This document shows, one piece after another, positions 35,746 to 46,384 of a stretch of DNA of 64,000 bases. The stretch's first letter is position 1. The number at the start of each line of letters is the position of its first letter. The stretch spans positions 29,884,001 through 29,948,000 of the forward strand of contig CM060731.1 in the NCBI GenBank assembly GCA_030704615.1, given 5' to 3'. The notes beneath the pieces were generated by a model. It saw only the letters and a program-made list of their open reading frames with translations. It did no database searches and was not told where the DNA came from. A program made the translations under genes and the position numbers. This DNA comes from Takakia lepidozioides. Taxonomy: Eukaryota > Streptophyta > Takakiopsida > Takakiales > Takakiaceae.

Positions 35746-36868
35746 TAAAAGCCAGAGTTTGGACAGATCAGAGTTGTCTGTAACGGTCTCTTCTGCAAAA
35801 GGCTTGTATGCAGCAGCTGGGCCCAGAAGAAGCTTGTGCAATATCATTATGTCATCTGTCAATTGAAAGTTCCGTAGCACAATAAACTCAAACAGCCCAA
35901 AGGTCCAAGAATATCCACCCATTAAGTGAACTGATGGCCACTTTCAAAAATTGTCGAAGTTCTCCCCTTCACAATCGATATGAAAGTGGTTTCTATATTT
36001 TTGTCTTTGGTAGCACCCATCCATGTCCAGTGGCAAAAAAATAATTGCGATTTGAGATATGTTTCCAAATCTGAGGTCAATTTTGGAAAATTTATGTTTC
36101 TCTTCACTATATACATCAACTTGCCGACTGATTTATATCAGTCCGTCGCCCTACATCCGTCACTTGTTTTGACTACTTTCATCCATCCCTTTCTCCAAAA
36201 AATAATAAATTACTACTGGTGCATTTAAGCACCGACACCTAGTTAAAGTTTTTAATTAGTTTTTCCTAGAGTGTCTATTAATATAATATATAATCTTTTT
36301 ATTTTAATCTTTCAGATCTGCTCCCTCCACCTGAACGGATCAGATCGAACCACATGTTTTTCCTCCATCCATTGTCATCCGTTCAGAAATCCAGCCCGTA
36401 ATCCATCCATCCATGGTTCCATCCGATGATTTCATCCATTTTCATTCTTCCTCAAAATTTTCATCCATCTGTAACTTTCATCCATCTGTAACTTTCATCC
36501 ATCCAGGAGCATAACCAACTTCAGTTGGTACATGACCAACTTACATTGATACATGAGCCGTTTTAAATCCTATGAATGTTGCTCATCATCCATGTCATTC
36601 ATCTGTTTGGGAAGTGAGGATCGCTACCCTTGATCAACCAATATCCAGTGGTTCACAGTTATCCTTGTTTTCCCATTAGCTTCCTTTCCCGTGCTATGTT
36701 GAGGTCAGGGAGAGGTTCCTATGCTTGAAGTAGCGAGTTGTAGCGTTGTTTCGAGAGTCGTCTGCTGGTGAGATCCTTCAGCAAGATAAGCATATTTTCC
36801 TGCATTTGCTAATTTACAAATACATCGATCCTGAATCATTCTTGGCGCTGAAGACTATTCATTGATTT
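35746..36868. other. Intergenic with CATCCAT-rich tract
   Basis: Repeated TTCATCCATC and CATCCATCC motifs fill 36,160-36,500, like those in the dispersed repeat at 4.27 and 58.93 kb. No gene was recognised. Confidence 0.4.
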
Positions 36869-37165
36869 CTAGATCATACCTCCATACCATGTAATCTCTA
36901 GAGTACTGTCCGCAAACCAAAAGCCGAGTTCCTGTAACTGCCGACTCTTTGTCAAAAACTTCAAAGGTATAATCCACAGGGCAGCCTGACAGACAACGCC
37001 AACATGTACTAACGGAATCAAACGCCCCCACTTTCGTACACTTATAAGAGGCTGTACATTGTGTGCAGGCCCAGCCAGCATGTAAACCCATTCCTCCTTG
37101 ATCTCTACCCGTTTGCGAATATCAAAGACGTCGTTGAGGCCTTCGTCATCAACCACCGCTAGCAC
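36869..37165 (-). other. Unrecognised exon-like fragment
   Basis: Leftward open frame beginning after an acceptor-like CAG with LAVVDDEGLNDVFDIRKRVE and EEWVYMLAGPAH. An overlapping frame carries CPVDYTFEVFDKESAV and CGQYSRDYMVWRYDLE. The two frames look like one protein broken by a shift, possibly a decayed F-box/kelch-like sequence, but I cannot name the family. Confidence 0.25.
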
Positions 37166-37574
37166 ATTCTGTCATTTCTTACAACTACCTGTCAACGGTA
37201 AATAATAAGAACGAGACACCGTTCAACGCATTCTAGTGTTACATGGTCTGTCAATCCCGGAATCAAGGAGTTGTCATTCGACTAGTCCTCCAGCTCTGCC
37301 ATTGCTAGAATTTTATTTTTTTAATAATTTCTTACTATGATTTCGTACTAAAATTCATAAAATATATACTAATGTACATAAAATGTGATATTCTAAATTA
37401 TGATCCGAAAAAGTGATCGACACCTCTTTCTCCACGTGACTACGTGTTGTGGAATAGTTATATGTCACGCACACATAAGTTGTGTGGAGAGGAAGTGAGG
37501 AGAGAATGAGCCTCCACTGGCTTATTTGCCCTCCCCATCTCATTCCTCGGTCCACGCGTAAGGCACACCTTCTA

Positions 37575-38795
37575 GAAGCGACCGCCACCATGGCGGTCGC
37601 TACATTTTAGAAAAATAATAAAAAAACGACCGCCAGTAATTGCGGTCGCTCTATTTAAAAATTAAACAATAAAAACGATCGCCAGTAACGACGAGCGCTC
37701 TACTAAAAAAAAACAAAAAATAAAGCGACCGCCACTACTGGCAGTCGCAACATTTTCAGAAATTAAAAATATACAAGCGACCACCAGTAATGGCGGTCGC
37801 TCTATTTAAAAAAATGAAAAATAAAAGCGACCACAAGAGCTGGCGGTCGCAGCATTTTCAGAAATTAAAAATATACAAGCGACTGTCAGTAATGGCCGTC
37901 GCTTTAATTTTTATTTTATTTAAAAAAAAAAACCGCAAATAATGGCGGTCGCTCTATTTTTGTTTGTAAAATAAAATACGACCGCCATTACTGGCGGTCG
38001 CTGTATTTTCAGAAACTAAAAATATACAAGCGCCCGCCAATAATGGCGGTCGGTCTAATTTTTTTAAACAAATGACCACCAATAATGGCTGTCGCTCTAT
38101 TTTTAAAAATAAAAAATAAAAGCGATCGTCATTACTGGCGGTCGCTGGATTTTCAGAAATTAAAAATATACAAGCGACCACCAGTAATGGCGGTCGCTCT
38201 ATTTTTTTTAAAAACAAAAACAAAAACGACCGCCAATAATGGCGGTCGCTCTATTTGTTTTTTAAATAAAATAAATGCGACCGCCATTACTGGCGGTCGC
38301 TGTATTTTCTGAAATTAAAAATATTTTTAATATTTAAAAACAATTACTATATTTACTATTTCTAAAATAAAGCGACCGCCATATTATGGCAGTCGCTGTT
38401 TTTTTTGTTTTTTTGGAATTAAAGTGACCACCATATTATGGCGGACGCTGGTTTTTTAATATATTTGTAAAATAAAGCGACCGCCATATTATGGCGGTTG
38501 CTTGCTTTTTATATATTATTGAAAACAAGCGACTGCCAATTCTGGCGGTCGCTTGTTTTTTTTAAATATTTTCAAAATTATGCGGCCGCCAATACGGAGG
38601 TCGCTATATTTGAAAAAAAATTAGACGACCGCCAAGGCGACCGCCAATTTTATTTTTTTAATAATTTTTTTAATAATTTTTTTTAAGCGAACGCCATGTT
38701 GGTCAGTCTTATTTCTAAAATTCCGAAATATAAAGCGATCGCCAAAAGTGACGGTAGCTCTTATTTCTAAATTTCCGAAATATAAAGCGACAGGA
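37575..38795. repeat. Array of about 24 palindromes at 50 bp period
   Basis: The unit is close to AAGCGACCGCCATTACTGGC followed by GGTCGCT, a near-perfect 27-base palindrome. Copies begin near 37,577, 37,626, 37,675, 37,723, 37,774, 37,825, 37,876 and so on to 38,784, with a nearly constant spacing of about 50 bases. Linkers are AT-rich and of two kinds, TTTTTAAAAATAAAAAATAA-like and TATTTTCAGAAATTAAAAAT-like, hinting at a 100 or 150 base higher-order repeat. Mutations are often on one arm only. The array ends directly at the 38.79 kb unit. No ORF here is meaningful. Confidence 0.9.
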
Positions 38796-39160
38796 ATAGG
38801 GTGCCATAGTGCCACGTTATCGTCGCCACGTCATTGTAGCCACGTCATTGTAGCCACGTCATCGTAGACACGTCATCGTAGACACGTCATCGTAGCCAGG
38901 TCATCGTCGTCGTCAATTTCTTTGGAATCTGCCCGGACGGCCCGCGCGAAATAGGCCAATAGAAATCACCGCGCCAACGTTTTTGGAACTGCCTGCAATG
39001 CCTGGATCTTGATCTTCTTGAACTGCAGGAGCTCTGTATTTTCCGCCATCGTTCACCTTGCAAGCACATGCATGGATAGCTGAAGGAGCAGGGATTGAGT
39101 GTGGGTCCAGATTCATCCAAAAGGGCCGGATTTCAAGCTCCAGATTAACTATGATTCGAA
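38786..39160 (-). mobile_element. Inverted unit, left copy (U1)
   Basis: About 370 bases that are the reverse complement of 49,620-49,990 at high identity. The outer end reads AGGGTGCCATAGTGCCACGT followed by about six subterminal tandem repeats of CACGTCATCGTAG type. The inner end reads AGATTAACTATGATTCGAA. On the minus strand it holds an ATG-started micro-ORF (see next entry). The palindrome array replaces the sequence that lies outside the other copies. Confidence 0.85.
38880..39049 (-). pseudogene. Micro-ORF copy with premature stop
   Basis: Reads MAENTELLQFKKIKIQALQA then VPKTLAR followed by TGA, where the copy at 49,742 has an Arg CGA codon. After the stop the same frame resumes FLLAYFARAVRADSKEIDDD. 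The change is a single C-to-T. The protein is unknown. Confidence 0.7.
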
Positions 39161-39247
39161 TAGAGAAGAAAAGAGGGAAAGAGAGGAAGGGGAGGGAAGG
39201 AAAGGATGGACCAATGAACACACCAGGGATGGTCTCTGCTGTAACAG

Positions 39248-39366
39248 AGCAAATGAAATATGTCGTGAATCAAAGCGACAAACCATCAATGCTGAGGATG
39301 TGCTCAAAGTTGTTGTGGAGCTGGACCTCACCGAGTTTTGTGAGCCCTTGAGAGCTGCACTTGCAG
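39248..39366 (+). pseudogene. Exon of a POLE3/Dpb3-like histone-fold protein
   Basis: Between acceptor GCTGTAACAG and donor GTGTGT lies ANEICRESKRQTINAEDVLK, then VVVELDLTEFCEPLRAALAG. This is the alpha2-alpha3 part of the histone fold of DNA polymerase epsilon subunit 3 (also close to NF-YB and CHRAC-type proteins). The start exon and the basic C-terminus are missing on either side. A (CT)n run follows at 39,380-39,398. It is best read as a captured exon inside the inverted-unit structure. Confidence 0.75.
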
Positions 39367-39459
39367 GTGTGTATGGTTCTCTCTCTCTCTCTCTCTCATG
39401 ATGATTTGCAGTGATGACTTAAGTGGATTATTTGAGTTTTTTGTTCTGTCTTTCTTTAT

Positions 39460-39790
39460 GGGGCAAGGTGCCAGATCAAACTCTAGTAAAAACCCTCTTC
39501 AGGGAACACCTCATAAGTTTGAAAAAGCCAAAAAAATCAACAAAGACACTAATCTTTCTCACACTCTGTGTATCTTCCCTGGCCCTTGTTGGGGTCTAAT
39601 TGTTGGGCAGCTCACACACAGCAGATTGATGCTCGTGTGAAGGGATTTCTAGGAGAACCTGGAAAGCTGTTTATACCAAGGTAAGTCCCACTACTGGAGT
39701 GAGCCCCTGACAAAGGTAGCGTCTGTTCCCTCTTGTTCTACCCAAACTGGGCGTAGGGTCTATGACAACATCATCTCATGAGTACATTAT
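39460..39790 (+). repeat. Dispersed repeat (partner in ENDOV intron 2)
   Basis: Matches 22,950-23,340 through CACACACAGCAGATTGATGC and AGCCCCTGACAAAGGTAG. Non-coding. Confidence 0.6.
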
Positions 39791-40609
39791 ATGTCTTCCT
39801 TTTGCATGACTTATCTAGACTGTCTTTAAGGAACAAAGTTCTTGAGCAGTTATGGGTGCTTGTAGGCTTCAGGAAAGGGTATGGAAACTTAGGCCTACGG
39901 AGAGATGAAGGGAGCGGTAGGGAAGACGATTGTAGCTAGGAAAAGGGCGGTGTGCCATGGAAACTTGTGTGGTCAAGTTGTGAATATTACCCTAGGGTAA
40001 GAGGGCAGTAATGGGTACTTAGGATAGATGTTGTTGAAATTTCTTGGTGATGCTCTCAAGTTAGCATGAGAGAGGTGATAACTTTCTGAAAAATGGAATG
40101 GAGGGACTGCCTGGACTTCAAACCAGGAAGGTGTAGAGAGAACGAGAGGTGATGCAAGCATTGCAGTGGAATGTTGATTGAGGGGAGATTCTCCAAACCC
40201 TCAGTCACAGAATGTATTGTTTTGATTCTATTTTCTTTTCTTTCTGGTTCAGCACTGTGAGTCTGGAATCAACGTAGTGGTGATCATACCTGCAAAGTGC
40301 ATGCTGTAGAAACAAGTAAGATTTGCTGGTCAGTATTACAGCATAGGAATGAGGGTTCAGTTTACCAAGAATTAAGGCCTGGCATATGCATGCACAAAGT
40401 AGTGGAATGAATGGTAGATCTCTTGCAAACTGTTGGGTGCTTCTGCATTGCATGTAGCTGCATAAGTGACATTGTCATTTCATGTTAGTTGTTAGACTGA
40501 GAGGGATCTGTTTCTGGAACTCTGTTAATTGGGAGTTGAATGCAAACAAAGTTGTTCTGTAGTTGTATTTACTGACTGACAAACATTCTCGATACACTCA
40601 CATTTGACA
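39791..40609. other. Non-coding stretch inside the inverted-unit region
   Basis: No motif or exon was recognised. Confidence 0.35.
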
Positions 40610-40745
40610 TACATGTCCAGCAGGGCTGTGTTCAGGATGACATCTGGTACAAATCAGCTTTGACAATGTCACCATGGACCTCATTGCACCTTTCCAGGGC
40701 TGCCAGGCTTGCACACGCATTGCAAATGCAAACAAACATCAACAA
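40610..40745 (-). pseudogene. PPR fragment 1
   Basis: Minus strand reads fragments of NACASLAALERCNEVHGDIV and DVILNTAL type, the standard PLS-class PPR unit. It is isolated and frameless. Confidence 0.65.
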
Positions 40746-41104
40746 GCTTCTCCTCATCTATGTTATCTGTTTTTGGATACTTTCCTGCTGCCACATCGGC
40801 AGTAACTTGTCAAAGTCACTCCTAACCACCACAGATACACCCAATGACCCATGGAGACCTGCTAGCACAACACATGACCACCCTTCTGATTGCATCTTTT
40901 TCTCTCTGTATCCAATAGGCACAGAAGAATCCCAGTGTTGTCGTCTAGTTGGGCTGAGTGTGATGGACTAACTTATTTCTGGCTGTTTGCTGCTGCAGAC
41001 CTTTTTGTCTCCATTGTCCCACCATCGGCTAGGGTCGGAACAGTGAAATGGTGCAGCTAGTCAGGTAGAGATTGAAACACGGCGCATACATATCGACAAG
41101 GAAA

Positions 41105-41235
41105 GTCTCCAGAATGATATCTGGTTTCCAGCTTCCACCATGTCAACATGGACCTATGTACCTTTTTCCAGGGCTTCTAGGCTGACACAAGCATTGAGAA
41201 TAGAATGAATGTAAATGTTGTTGGGTGTTCATACA
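41105..41235 (-). pseudogene. PPR fragment 2
   Basis: A more diverged PPR piece (minus-strand NACVSLEALEKGT-type phrase), broken by stops. Confidence 0.5.
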
Positions 41236-41436
41236 TCTGGCAATCCGCCCTACACAACAGCCATGCTGATCATCATCTTGCAATGATCAGACGCTCTCAG
41301 GCCCTATTCTGATGAGAGGGAAAAACATGCTGAAATAGGTCGAAGAAGAAGGTGCCCTCACCACATTGTCCTTGACCTTGTGGTCATGACCCATGGAGGA
41401 TTTGACGGACCATCACCCAAAGGACCTTTGTGTACA

Positions 41437-41515
41437 CGTTCTGCTTTTGTCTGTAGTCAGGTAATGTCGGATTGGTCTATGAGAACCACCACGGTGCAGC
41501 TGAGCTGCAGGGTTT
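41437..41515 (-). repeat. Segment shared with 61.80-61.88 kb
   Basis: The minus strand reads CAGCTGCACCGTGGTGGTTC, then CATAGACCAATC and ACATTACCTGACTACAGACA. This matches 61,814-61,875 on the plus strand, immediately before the PPR piece there. The captured PPR source therefore included this leader. Confidence 0.7.
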
Positions 41516-41600
41516 GCATGGACAATTGAGTGCCAACACGCCTTCAAGGAACTGACATTGTCAGTAACAACTACACTGTGCTGATTAACCCACATTGGCT

Positions 41601-42065
41601 ATGATATTTCATGTACATTGTGATGCCTCAGGAGAAGCTTTGGGAGCTGTGTTAGCTCAAAACGTCATAGGAAACATAGACTCACCTGTGTACTATGCTA
41701 GCAGATTGTTGAACAGTGCTGAGAGGAACTATAGCACTACTGAAAGATAAACTTTGGCAATGATTTATGCAGTCAAGAAGTTCAGGCATTGTTTACTTGG
41801 AAGGAAGTTTATATTTTATGTGGATCATCAGGCTCTGATTTATTTGGTGAACAAGCCTTTCATAAGTGGAAGGATAACAAGGTGGCTGATTATCCTACAT
41901 GAGTTTGAATTCGAAGTTATTTACAAACCTGGACGGTTGCATCTGGTGGCAGATCACTTGTCACGCCTCGCAACAGGAGAGCCCGCCACAGGAGTGGATG
42001 ATCAACTACCTGATGCTAGTTTATTTGCAGTAGAGGTAGGGGCTGATGACTGGATGGATTGGTAG
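41601..42065 (+). pseudogene. Ty3/gypsy RNase H fragment
   Basis: The frame reads HCDASGEALGAVLAQ, YYASRLLNSAERNYSTTER, a TAA stop, then LAMIYAVKKFRHCLLGRKF, YVDHQALIYLVNKP, RWLIILHEFEFEVIYKPG and VADHLSRL. This is the RNase H and tether end of a Ty3/gypsy polymerase. Only this piece is present: no integrase, protease or LTRs are seen. One nonsense codon splits an otherwise open frame, so the insertion is fairly young or the copy was captured. Confidence 0.85.
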
Positions 42066-42487
42066 TGGCCAATCAGATATTATTTGAAAATATCTAAAAT
42101 AAAAAATATATTATGGAGACACAAAAATGTACTCACAAGAGAAACATTGTGAAACTATTCCAAATGTAACAATATAACCTTTTCTTTCGGATTAGCTCTA
42201 ACCAAGGTTAGCACTACTCACAACTCCGATTACTCCATACCAACCCCGTATAGGGTTTTAGTATCGTATCTGGGGTAAGTTTTTGTATGTAAAACCTATT
42301 GAGTGTATTCGTAAAGTTTAAAAACATTGTTTCCATTGCAGAATGCCAAGTGAACTCCGGCTGATAACGCAATGGAGAGTGCTAGTCAGGGTCCATTATG
42401 GCCGGTTTGGTGTCTTGCCTCTACTTCCTCCTCGCCCTAAGAAATGAATTGAGCGTTTTTCTACCCATATTTGTGGATAATAAAGTA
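42066..42487. other. AT-rich non-coding stretch
   Basis: No recognised feature between the gypsy fragment and the next SINE. Confidence 0.3.
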
Positions 42488-42662
42488 TGAAGTATGACGC
42501 CTCCCGAAGGAAGCGTAACTTATGGAGTCACTTCACCCCGAAGGGCTACTGCCTTCCGCTAGGAAGGTGGACACCTTCATGACATACCAGACCGTGGTTT
42601 GAACCCACAACCACATCCAACGTGGTATGTGCCCATTACCACTGGGCTACATGCTGGTTGTC
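42488..42662 (-). repeat. tRNA-derived SINE, family C copy 1
   Basis: The minus-strand head reads TGTAGCCCAGTGGTAATGGG (A-box), then GTGGGTTCAAACCACGG (B-box). The body ends in GGAGGCGTCATACTTC. It matches 58,092-58,245. Confidence 0.7.
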
Positions 42663-42949
42663 TTGTGGATAATACTTTCTAGACTAGGGCTTCGCGTTGC
42701 TCCGCACTACTAGCGACGAATTCTGATAACTATGTTCAATTTTCACAAAAAGGGGTGGGTTATCCCCATGGTGTTATATACAAACATCCCGTATTTCATT
42801 GTTTTTCAGAAGAGTATGGCGAAGTGTTGCCCAAGCTATCATGTCACGTCTCCACATTTCCTTGTTTGATGCAGCTAATTCTATCTATGCCCAAGAAGTG
42901 AGGGGGAGGGATTTAGCATTTGTTTTGTCTAGAACGGAAGTCGGTTGAG

Positions 42950-43185
42950 AATTTATTTATTTATTTATTTAAATGAAACCTGGGAACGACTGCTCACAAT
43001 TCAGGCCTTGAGGAGGGGAAAAAATTAACTCAGATAAGCCATTAGGCACACAGGTGGGAAACGTCACCACCAGACCAACCGGTCACGAACAATCCACACA
43101 CCAGGCAGGGCAGTGGGTTTGAACCCCCAACCACCAGGGCGACACACTGTGCACTTACCAGCTGAGCTACCAGCTGATGTGCGAA
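42950..43185 (-). repeat. tRNA-derived SINE, family B copy 1
   Basis: The minus strand starts CAGCTGGTAGCTCAGCTGGT (A-box) and has GGGGGTTCAAACCCACTGCC (B-box) about 40 bases on. Its body ends with CCCAGGTTTCATTT and an AAAT-type tail. It shares the head layout and tail with the copies at 52.24, 56.26 and 57.79 kb. Confidence 0.75.
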
Positions 43186-43900
43186 TTTTGAGAACTACCG
43201 TTCAATTGGCACAAAAAGGGGTGGGTCATCCCCACGCATACAATGATTCTTTTGATAATTGGAAATATATACTATGCAGAAAACATGAGGAACTATGCAA
43301 AAGTATAATCGTCATAGGCATACCCCTATCTATGCCCAAGAAGTGAGGGGGAGTTGAACCCCCTTTTCTGCCCGGTAAAATTGCGGGATTGTCTGTGAAT
43401 ATGGGAGACTTTGTGACCATCAAGTGCCACTCAAGATATTGGCAAAACCTCCGAAAGAAGAAACATTGGATTTCTTTCCAGATAATAGCAGTTAAACTTT
43501 TGGCCAAAACTCCTATACACGTAGAAAATACGGAATTTATTAAAGTTGTAGTTTGGTAAATCTTTGAAAAAACCTGTGTAAAACATTGAAAACAATTATC
43601 AATGACTAAACAATTATTTTTTTATGAAAAAAGATCACTTCTCTTGAAATTGTCCTGTCTCTTTGTATCTTTTGATTGGAAATGTATATTATGCGAAAAA
43701 AAATTTACCTCTCTGTGGATGTTATAAAGTTCATTTCTCTTTCTCATTCTGTTCTAGTTGATACGCCCTCTTCACGAAAACAAACAGCCACATCTCGCCA
43801 GATTTGTGAGCATATGAGCATCACATTAGCCAAAGCCACTTGCAAGGCTATGAAGATGGAGGCATGTGCTCTGTCCTCTCTCTCACAACAGAGGAGGTAC
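43186..43900. other. Non-coding stretch
   Basis: Contains a segment near 43,200 resembling 42,750 (CACAAAAAGGGGTGGGT, then ATCCCCA), suggesting a small local duplication. No gene was recognised. Confidence 0.35.
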
Positions 43901-44139
43901 CTTCTCAACTTGCTGCCTACTAAGGTCAACCAGGAGCTGCTCCATAGCCTTGCAATTTGCCATGAAGCTCTCGTCCTTGATATCAACCCTGTCTTTCAGT
44001 ACATTTAACCCCTGATCCAAACTCATAAACCCCCTCCAGCCACCTGAAATTAAGGAATCAATCGATGGAAGTGACAGTCTAAGAATGTACTCACCAAACA
44101 ACATTGCATTGCTGATGAAGCTGCGTAAGGCCTCCTTGT
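43901..44139 (-). pseudogene. Two spliced exons of an unidentified gene
   Basis: Exon 44,139-44,095 (DKEALRSFISNAMLFG) has acceptor GGCTGCAG and donor GTGAGT. Exon 44,043-43,901 (GWRGFMSLDQGLNVLKDRVD, then ESFMANCKAMEQLLVDLSRQ, QVEK) has acceptor TTTCAG and donor GTACCT. The phases agree across the 51-base intron. The helical, uncharged-to-acidic sequence matches no family I can name. It lies between PPR pieces, so it is likely another captured fragment rather than a gene in place. Confidence 0.5.
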
Positions 44140-44345
44140 CTGCAGCCAAAGTGCTTTACTGTTGGAGTGATACCATGATCTTGACTCAGGGAATCAAAGT
44201 ACCATATTCCTTCATTTAGTATGCCAGTGTGGCTGCATGCAGAGAGAACACATATAAAGGTTGTCCAGCTTCAAGCCATTCTTTTGCATTCCCTTCAAAT
44301 AGTTGCAGGACCTCCCTATGACAATATGCTGGGCATATCCTGTGA

Positions 44346-45006
44346 TCATCTCATTCCACATCTAGCATACATGTCCACAAGGGGATTGTTCAGAACTACA
44401 TCTGGTACAATTCCAGCTTTGGCGATGCAACCATGCCCTTTTCCAGGGCTGCCAGGCTTGCATACGCACTGCAAACGCACGCAAACGTGATGTGGTCGGG
44501 CTTCACCACCCCCCCTCATTTGTTCAAAGGTCTCCAAAGCCTCGAGTCTGTCTTGCTGCAATCTCTCGTATATCTTGAAAGCCTCCTTGCCACATCCATG
44601 TTGAGCACACCCTGCGATCATGGCGTTCCATGATACTATCTCTCGTTTAGCCAATTGTCAAAAGCTTGACGCGCATCTTTTATGCTCCCACATTTTGCAT
44701 ACGTGTCCACAAGCGTAGTGTTCTTATGTAGCATGCAATTCCAGATTTAATGATGTCAGCATGGATCTCTTTGCCCTTCTCCAAGGCTCCCAGGCTGGCA
44801 CATGCATTGAGAACACAAGTGAAAGTGACGCTGTTGAGCGTTAGCCCTTTATTTTGCATTTGTTCATACATCTCAACAGCCTCCCTGCCATACTCATGCG
44901 GAGCGTATGCTGCAATCATGGTCCTCCATGAAACCACATCATGTTGTGTCATATTGTCACCTGCCAGATGCGGCGTAGATGTTGGATAACAGCACATAAG
45001 TTGCAT
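44346..45006 (-). pseudogene. PPR pieces, block 3
   Basis: Two frame segments read MAKREIVSWNAMIAGCAQHG, CGKEAFKIYERL, LEKGHGCIAKAGIVPDVVLN and [58 protein letters not shown]. They are P, L and S type PPR motifs of an RNA-binding organelle protein, broken by frameshifts. Confidence 0.8.
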
Positions 45007-45162
45007 GGTGGTTGGGATCGCACTTGAGAAGAGATTTTGCTACATGTTTTGCTACCTCCACATCCCCATGAATTCTGGCAGTAGCAAGCAAGGTCCCCCA
45101 AACCAGAGCATCTGGTTCAATTGGCATTTTGTTGATGAAGTCCTCTCCCTCATCTCATCGGC

Positions 45163-45725
45163 CTACACGGCCAAGAAGGTCCACAATGCAGCAAAAATGC
45201 TCCACTGTAGGAGTGAGGCCGTGATACCATCTGGCTTCAAGTCTTCCTGCTGCATCTGTTCAAATAGTTGGAAGGCCTTTGTACTACACCCATGCTGAGC
45301 ATATCCTACAATTATGGCATTCCATGCTTGCTGAACCATATTTTCAAACACTTGACGTGCATCGTGAACACTCCCACATTTGGCATACATGTTAACAAAG
45401 GCATTGTCCAAGTTAATATATGACACAACCCCAGCTTTGTTAATATCAGCATGGACCCGCGTGCCCTTTTCCAGGGCCCCTAGACTAGCACATGCATTGA
45501 CAACAGAAACGAATGTGACCTTGTTCGGTGTCATCGCGTCCAGTTCCATTTGCTTGTATCTTGAAAGCCTCTTCAGCATAGCCATGCTCAGCATATCCTG
45601 TAATCATGGCATTCCATGAGACCACATCTCGTTCAGGCATTTTGTCGAAAACCTGACGTGCATCTTTTCCACTCCCACATTTGGCGTCAAGAAGGTTGTT
45701 CTCCACTTTAATATCCTGCAATCAT
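45163..45725 (-). pseudogene. PPR pieces, block 4
   Basis: Reads [80 protein letters not shown] and AFQLFEQMQQEDLKPDGITA. At least one frameshift lies near 45,590. It is the best-preserved run of motifs, but no full reading frame exists. Confidence 0.8.
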
Positions 45726-45759
45726 TGCACTCCATGAGGGCTTCACCACTTCCCCCATC

Positions 45760-46384
45760 ATTTGTTCATAGGTCTCCAAAGCCTCCATCCCGGGCCCCTA
45801 CTGTGCATACCCTGCAAGCATAGCGTTCCACGACACCACATTTCTTTCAACCACAGTGTCGAAACCTCCCTTTGCATCCTCGATCCACCCATATTTGGCA
45901 TATGTCCATCAGGGCAGTGTTCAAGGGCAGTGTTCAGGATGAATCTGGTGCAATTCCAGCTTTGACAATGTCACCACAGACCTCTTTCCTATTTTCCAGG
46001 GCTCCTAGGTTTGCACACTCATTGCAACCTTGGTACAATTCCAACTTTGATGATGTCATCATGCACCCTTTGCCCTTTTCCAGGGCTGCCAGGCTTGCAC
46101 AAGCATTGCAAACACACACATGCTGTGCATATCCTGCAAGCATGGCATTCCATGACATCAAATCTCGTTCAGCCATACTGTTGAACACTTCATCCGCATC
46201 TTTGATGCACCCACATTTGGCATACATGTCCACGAGGGTATTGTTCAGAATCACATCGGGTATAATTCCAGCTTTGGCGATGCAACCATGCACCTCTTTG
46301 CCCTTTTCCAGGGCTGCCAGACTTGCAAACGCATACAAACGTGATGTGGCTTCACCCCTTCCCCCATCATTTGCTCATAGGTCT
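45760..46384 (-). pseudogene. PPR pieces, block 5, split by a CACTA insertion
   Basis: Reads DVILNNTLVDMYAKCGCIKD, SMAERDLMSWNAMLAGYAQH and ASLAALEKGKEVHGCIAKAG. The right end continues across the CACTA element: the bases before 46,385 and after 47,238 rejoin as an ordinary PPR stretch (YEQM codons). Confidence 0.8.

Noticed and set aside
37954-38312. Repetitive protein frames in the palindrome array
   Set aside because: They arise from the repeat period and palindrome symmetry on both strands; there is no start context or biased codon use.
37575-38795. CRISPR-like array
   Set aside because: The regular palindromic repeats resemble a CRISPR layout, but the spacers are AT-rich and alike, the repeats are diverged, no cas genes exist, and the context is a eukaryotic nuclear genome.
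43126-43190. Functional tRNA gene
   Set aside because: A and B boxes are present, but the acceptor and anticodon stems do not pair and the sequence continues into a repeated body with an A-rich tail, so it is a SINE head.
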